A stretch of DNA of 23,112 bases, from positions 1 through 23,112 of the forward strand of contig JBMYRC010000061.1 in assembly GCA_049601975.1 (NCBI GenBank), given 5' to 3'. The translations under genes were made by a program, and so were the position numbers. The notes under the pieces were generated by a model. That model ran no database searches. It saw only the letters and a list, made by a program, of their open reading frames with translations, and was not told the DNA's origin. Each line of letters begins with the position of its first letter. Position 1 is the first letter of the stretch. Positions 21,445 through 23,112 of this stretch are shown piece by piece. This DNA is from UBA6544 sp049601975. Its GTDB lineage: Bacteria > Pseudomonadota > Alphaproteobacteria > UBA8366.

Positions 21445-23007
21445 CTACCCCTCTTCGTCGTCGACGAAACGCGGGAAAATCGGAGTCGGTTTACCCGGCA
21501 ATGCAGTGCCCGAGCCGACAGCATGCTTGAGTCCGAGGTGGTCGATGTCGCGATGCTCTTCCGGGACTGAGAGCTGGTCAAACACCATCGCCATCGATTG
21601 TGGCATGAAGGGAGTAGTCAGAATCGCCAAGTTGCGAATGGCTTCGGTCAGCGTGTACAGGACGGTTTCCATGCGCGGCAGGTCCGTCTTGCGGAGCGTC
21701 CATGGCGCCTGCTCGTCCACGTAGCGATTGGCTTCCGCGACATGACGCCAAATCAACTCGAGTGCCTGATTAAACGACTGCGCCGCCATCAACTGTCGTA
21801 ATTCTTTAATACTCTCGGCAATCGCTGAGACGAATTTGATGTCGCTATCTTGTAAGGTATGCGCTTGCGGGATTTTCCCCTCGCAGTTCTTGACAACCAT
21901 CGACATCACGCGCTGACAGAGATTGCCAAGGTCATTGGCAAGATCGCCGTTTAAGCGGTGAACCATGGCTTGATGCGAGAAATCGCCATCATTTCCGAAA
22001 GGCACCTGGCGCAGCAGAAAATAGCGGATCGGGTCGAGCCCATACCGGTCCACCAATTCAATGGGATCGATGACATTGCCGACGGACTTTGAAATCTTTT
22101 GACCTTCGTTCGTCCACCACCCATGGGCAAAGACGCGTTGCGGTGGCTCGAGCCCAGCCGCCATCAGGAAAGCTGGCCAATACACGGTATGAAACCGCAG
22201 AATATCCTTACCGACCATGTGCAGATTTGCGGGCCAGTATTCCCACAATTGGTCTTCTTTATTCGGATGACCGACCGCGGTGATATAATTGGTGAGTGCG
22301 TCAAGCCAAACATACATAATATGGTCTTCGTCGCCCGGCACCGGAACGCCCCAGCTGAAGGTGGTACGGGAGATCGATAAATCGTTTAATCCGCCTTCGA
22401 CGAAATTGATGACTTCATTACGGCGGCTGCTCGGTGCGATGAAGTCAGGATTGGCGGCGTAGAATTCCAATAACGCGTCTTGCCAGTCCGAAAGTCGGAA
22501 GAAATAGCTCGGCTCCTCGACCCATTCGACTTCCGCGCCGGTGGAGGCGATTTTCTTACCGCCAGGACCATCCTCCAATTCCGCCTCGGTATAAAACGCC
22601 TCATCGCGCACCGCATACCAGCCGGCATACTTGTCGAGATAGATATTGTCGCGTCCTTGGGGTGACTTTCGACCCGCAATCGCTTTCCAGATCGCCTGAC
22701 ATGAGGTGATGTGACGAGGCTCAGTCGTACGGATAAAATCATCATAGCTGAAGTTCATAACATCGGCTAAGTGACGGAAATTTTGAGATATTTCATCTGT
22801 ATAGCTTTGCGGATCGATGCCCTTAGCCGCTGCCGCTTTTTCGACCTTCTGACCGTGTTCATCAGTTCCGGTTAAGAACCGGACGTCATGTCCGTCCAAC
22901 CGCATGAATCGCGCAAGCACATCGCAGGCAAGCGTGGTGTAGGCATGGCCAATATGCGGTGCATCGTTCACGTAGTAGATTGGTGTCGTGACGTAATAAC
23001 GCGACAT
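21445..23007 (-). CDS. metG: Methionyl-tRNA synthetase, zinc-free short type
   Basis: A 520-residue class I synthetase that charges tRNA-Met. The HIGH motif (PHIGHAY) lies at 17-23 and KISKS at 304-308. The connective insertion near 124-170 (KYAGWYAVRDEAFYTEAELE) has no cysteine pairs, so this is the zinc-free form common in alphaproteobacteria. The anticodon-binding helical domain (about 350-500) includes NRYVDEQAPW near 424. There is no C-terminal tRNA-binding Arc1p-like domain. GAGGCGAGG lies a few bases before the ATG at 23007. It follows the holB end by 18 bases and precedes tatD, all in one direction. Confidence 0.97.
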   Translation of the reverse strand: MSRYYVTTPIYYVNDAPHIGHAYTTLACDVLARFMRLDGHDVRFLTGTDEHGQKVEKAAAAKGIDPQSYTDEISQNFRHLADVMNFSYDDFIRTTEPRHITSCQAIWKAIAGRKSPQGRDNIYLDKYAGWYAVRDEAFYTEAELEDGPGGKKIASTGAEVEWVEEPSYFFRLSDWQDALLEFYAANPDFIAPSSRRNEVINFVEGGLNDLSISRTTFSWGVPVPGDEDHIMYVWLDALTNYITAVGHPNKEDQLWEYWPANLHMVGKDILRFHTVYWPAFLMAAGLEPPQRVFAHGWWTNEGQKISKSVGNVIDPIELVDRYGLDPIRYFLLRQVPFGNDGDFSHQAMVHRLNGDLANDLGNLCQRVMSMVVKNCEGKIPQAHTLQDSDIKFVSAIAESIKELRQLMAAQSFNQALELIWRHVAEANRYVDEQAPWTLRKTDLPRMETVLYTLTEAIRNLAILTTPFMPQSMAMVFDQLSVPEEHRDIDHLGLKHAVGSGTALPGKPTPIFPRFVDDEEG

Positions 23008-23025
23008 AGCCTCGCCTCGCTCTCC

Positions 23026-23112
23026 CTAGCGCCCCGGAGCGCTGGTTGCCGCACCGGAGACATGGAGAAAAGCGTTTAAAATTACATGTTTTCGATCGAG
23101 TCCAAGCCCGCT
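23026..23112 (-). CDS. holB: C-terminal end of DNA polymerase III delta' subunit (partial)
   Basis: The last 28 codons of a minus-strand gene end with TAG at 23028-23026. The visible residues GLGLDRKHVILNAF and VSGAATS match the leucine/arginine-rich end (LDRKQ-type motif) of HolB, the clamp-loader delta' subunit, in alphaproteobacteria, where tmk-holB-metG-tatD is a frequent order. Eighteen bases separate the end from the metG ATG. The assignment rests on this short match and on context; most of the gene is outside the window. Confidence 0.6.
   Translation of the reverse strand, partial: SGLGLDRKHVILNAFLHVSGAATSAPGR

Noticed and set aside
21438..21581. Upstream extension of tatD inside metG
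   Set aside because: The residues are serine- and arginine-rich shadow of metG; DSHCHLD, the universal TatD start, begins right after GTG 21437.
1..23112. CRISPR arrays, tRNA or rRNA genes, insertion sequences
   Set aside because: I found no regularly spaced repeats, no cloverleaf-like segments and no transposase motifs on reading through the window, though short elements could be missed by eye.

Overview
The window reads as chromosomal DNA of an alphaproteobacterium, probably Rhodospirillales or a relative. The evidence is gene order: the run dusB(nifR3)-ntrB-ntrC-ntrY-ntrX-trkA-dat-hfq-hflX with mazG close behind, an ispD-ispF fusion, an NtrX that lacks the sigma54 GAFTGA loop, and a holB-metG-tatD-metallo-hydrolase string. 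Assignments rest on motif recognition and remembered gene order only; no search was run.

Layout. 1-2188: on the minus strand ispDF, pgpA and pncC(cinA C-domain type) form a tightly overlapping unit; the end of an unidentified plus-strand reading frame converges on pncC at the left edge. 2268-3062: a CcsA/YpjD-like membrane protein on the plus strand. 3147-10375: dusB, ntrB, ntrC, ntrY and ntrX, i.e. a tRNA dihydrouridine synthase followed by two sensor-kinase/regulator pairs for nitrogen (NtrBC) and nitrogen/redox/envelope (NtrYX) signalling. 10403-14381: trkA (K+ uptake), a D-amino-acid aminotransferase, hfq (with a good sigma70-type promoter) and hflX. 14434-15243: an inositol-monophosphatase-family enzyme.

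15255-19245 is the unusual part and looks like an eroding accessory segment wedged into the conserved core. It holds a full-length but dead 3-hydroxyisobutyrate-dehydrogenase-family gene (five in-frame stops, two compensating frameshifts), an intact mazG on the minus strand, a dead small gene with two adjacent perfect inverted repeats in its promoter, an intact two-subunit thiamine-diphosphate decarboxylase (ComD/ComE-like), about 620 bases with no convincing gene, and a possible 45-codon frame that overlaps the start of an XRE regulator by ATGA.

19242-23112: the XRE regulator (PraR-like), then on the minus strand metG, tatD and a PhnP-like metallo-hydrolase, with the last 28 codons of what looks like holB at the right edge.

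The best candidate for something undescribed is the 16984-18488 module: a repressor-style operator occupying a promoter spacer, a broken small protein of ribbon-helix-helix-like look, and a surviving decarboxylase pair of unknown substrate. No RNA genes, insertion sequences or CRISPR arrays were seen.
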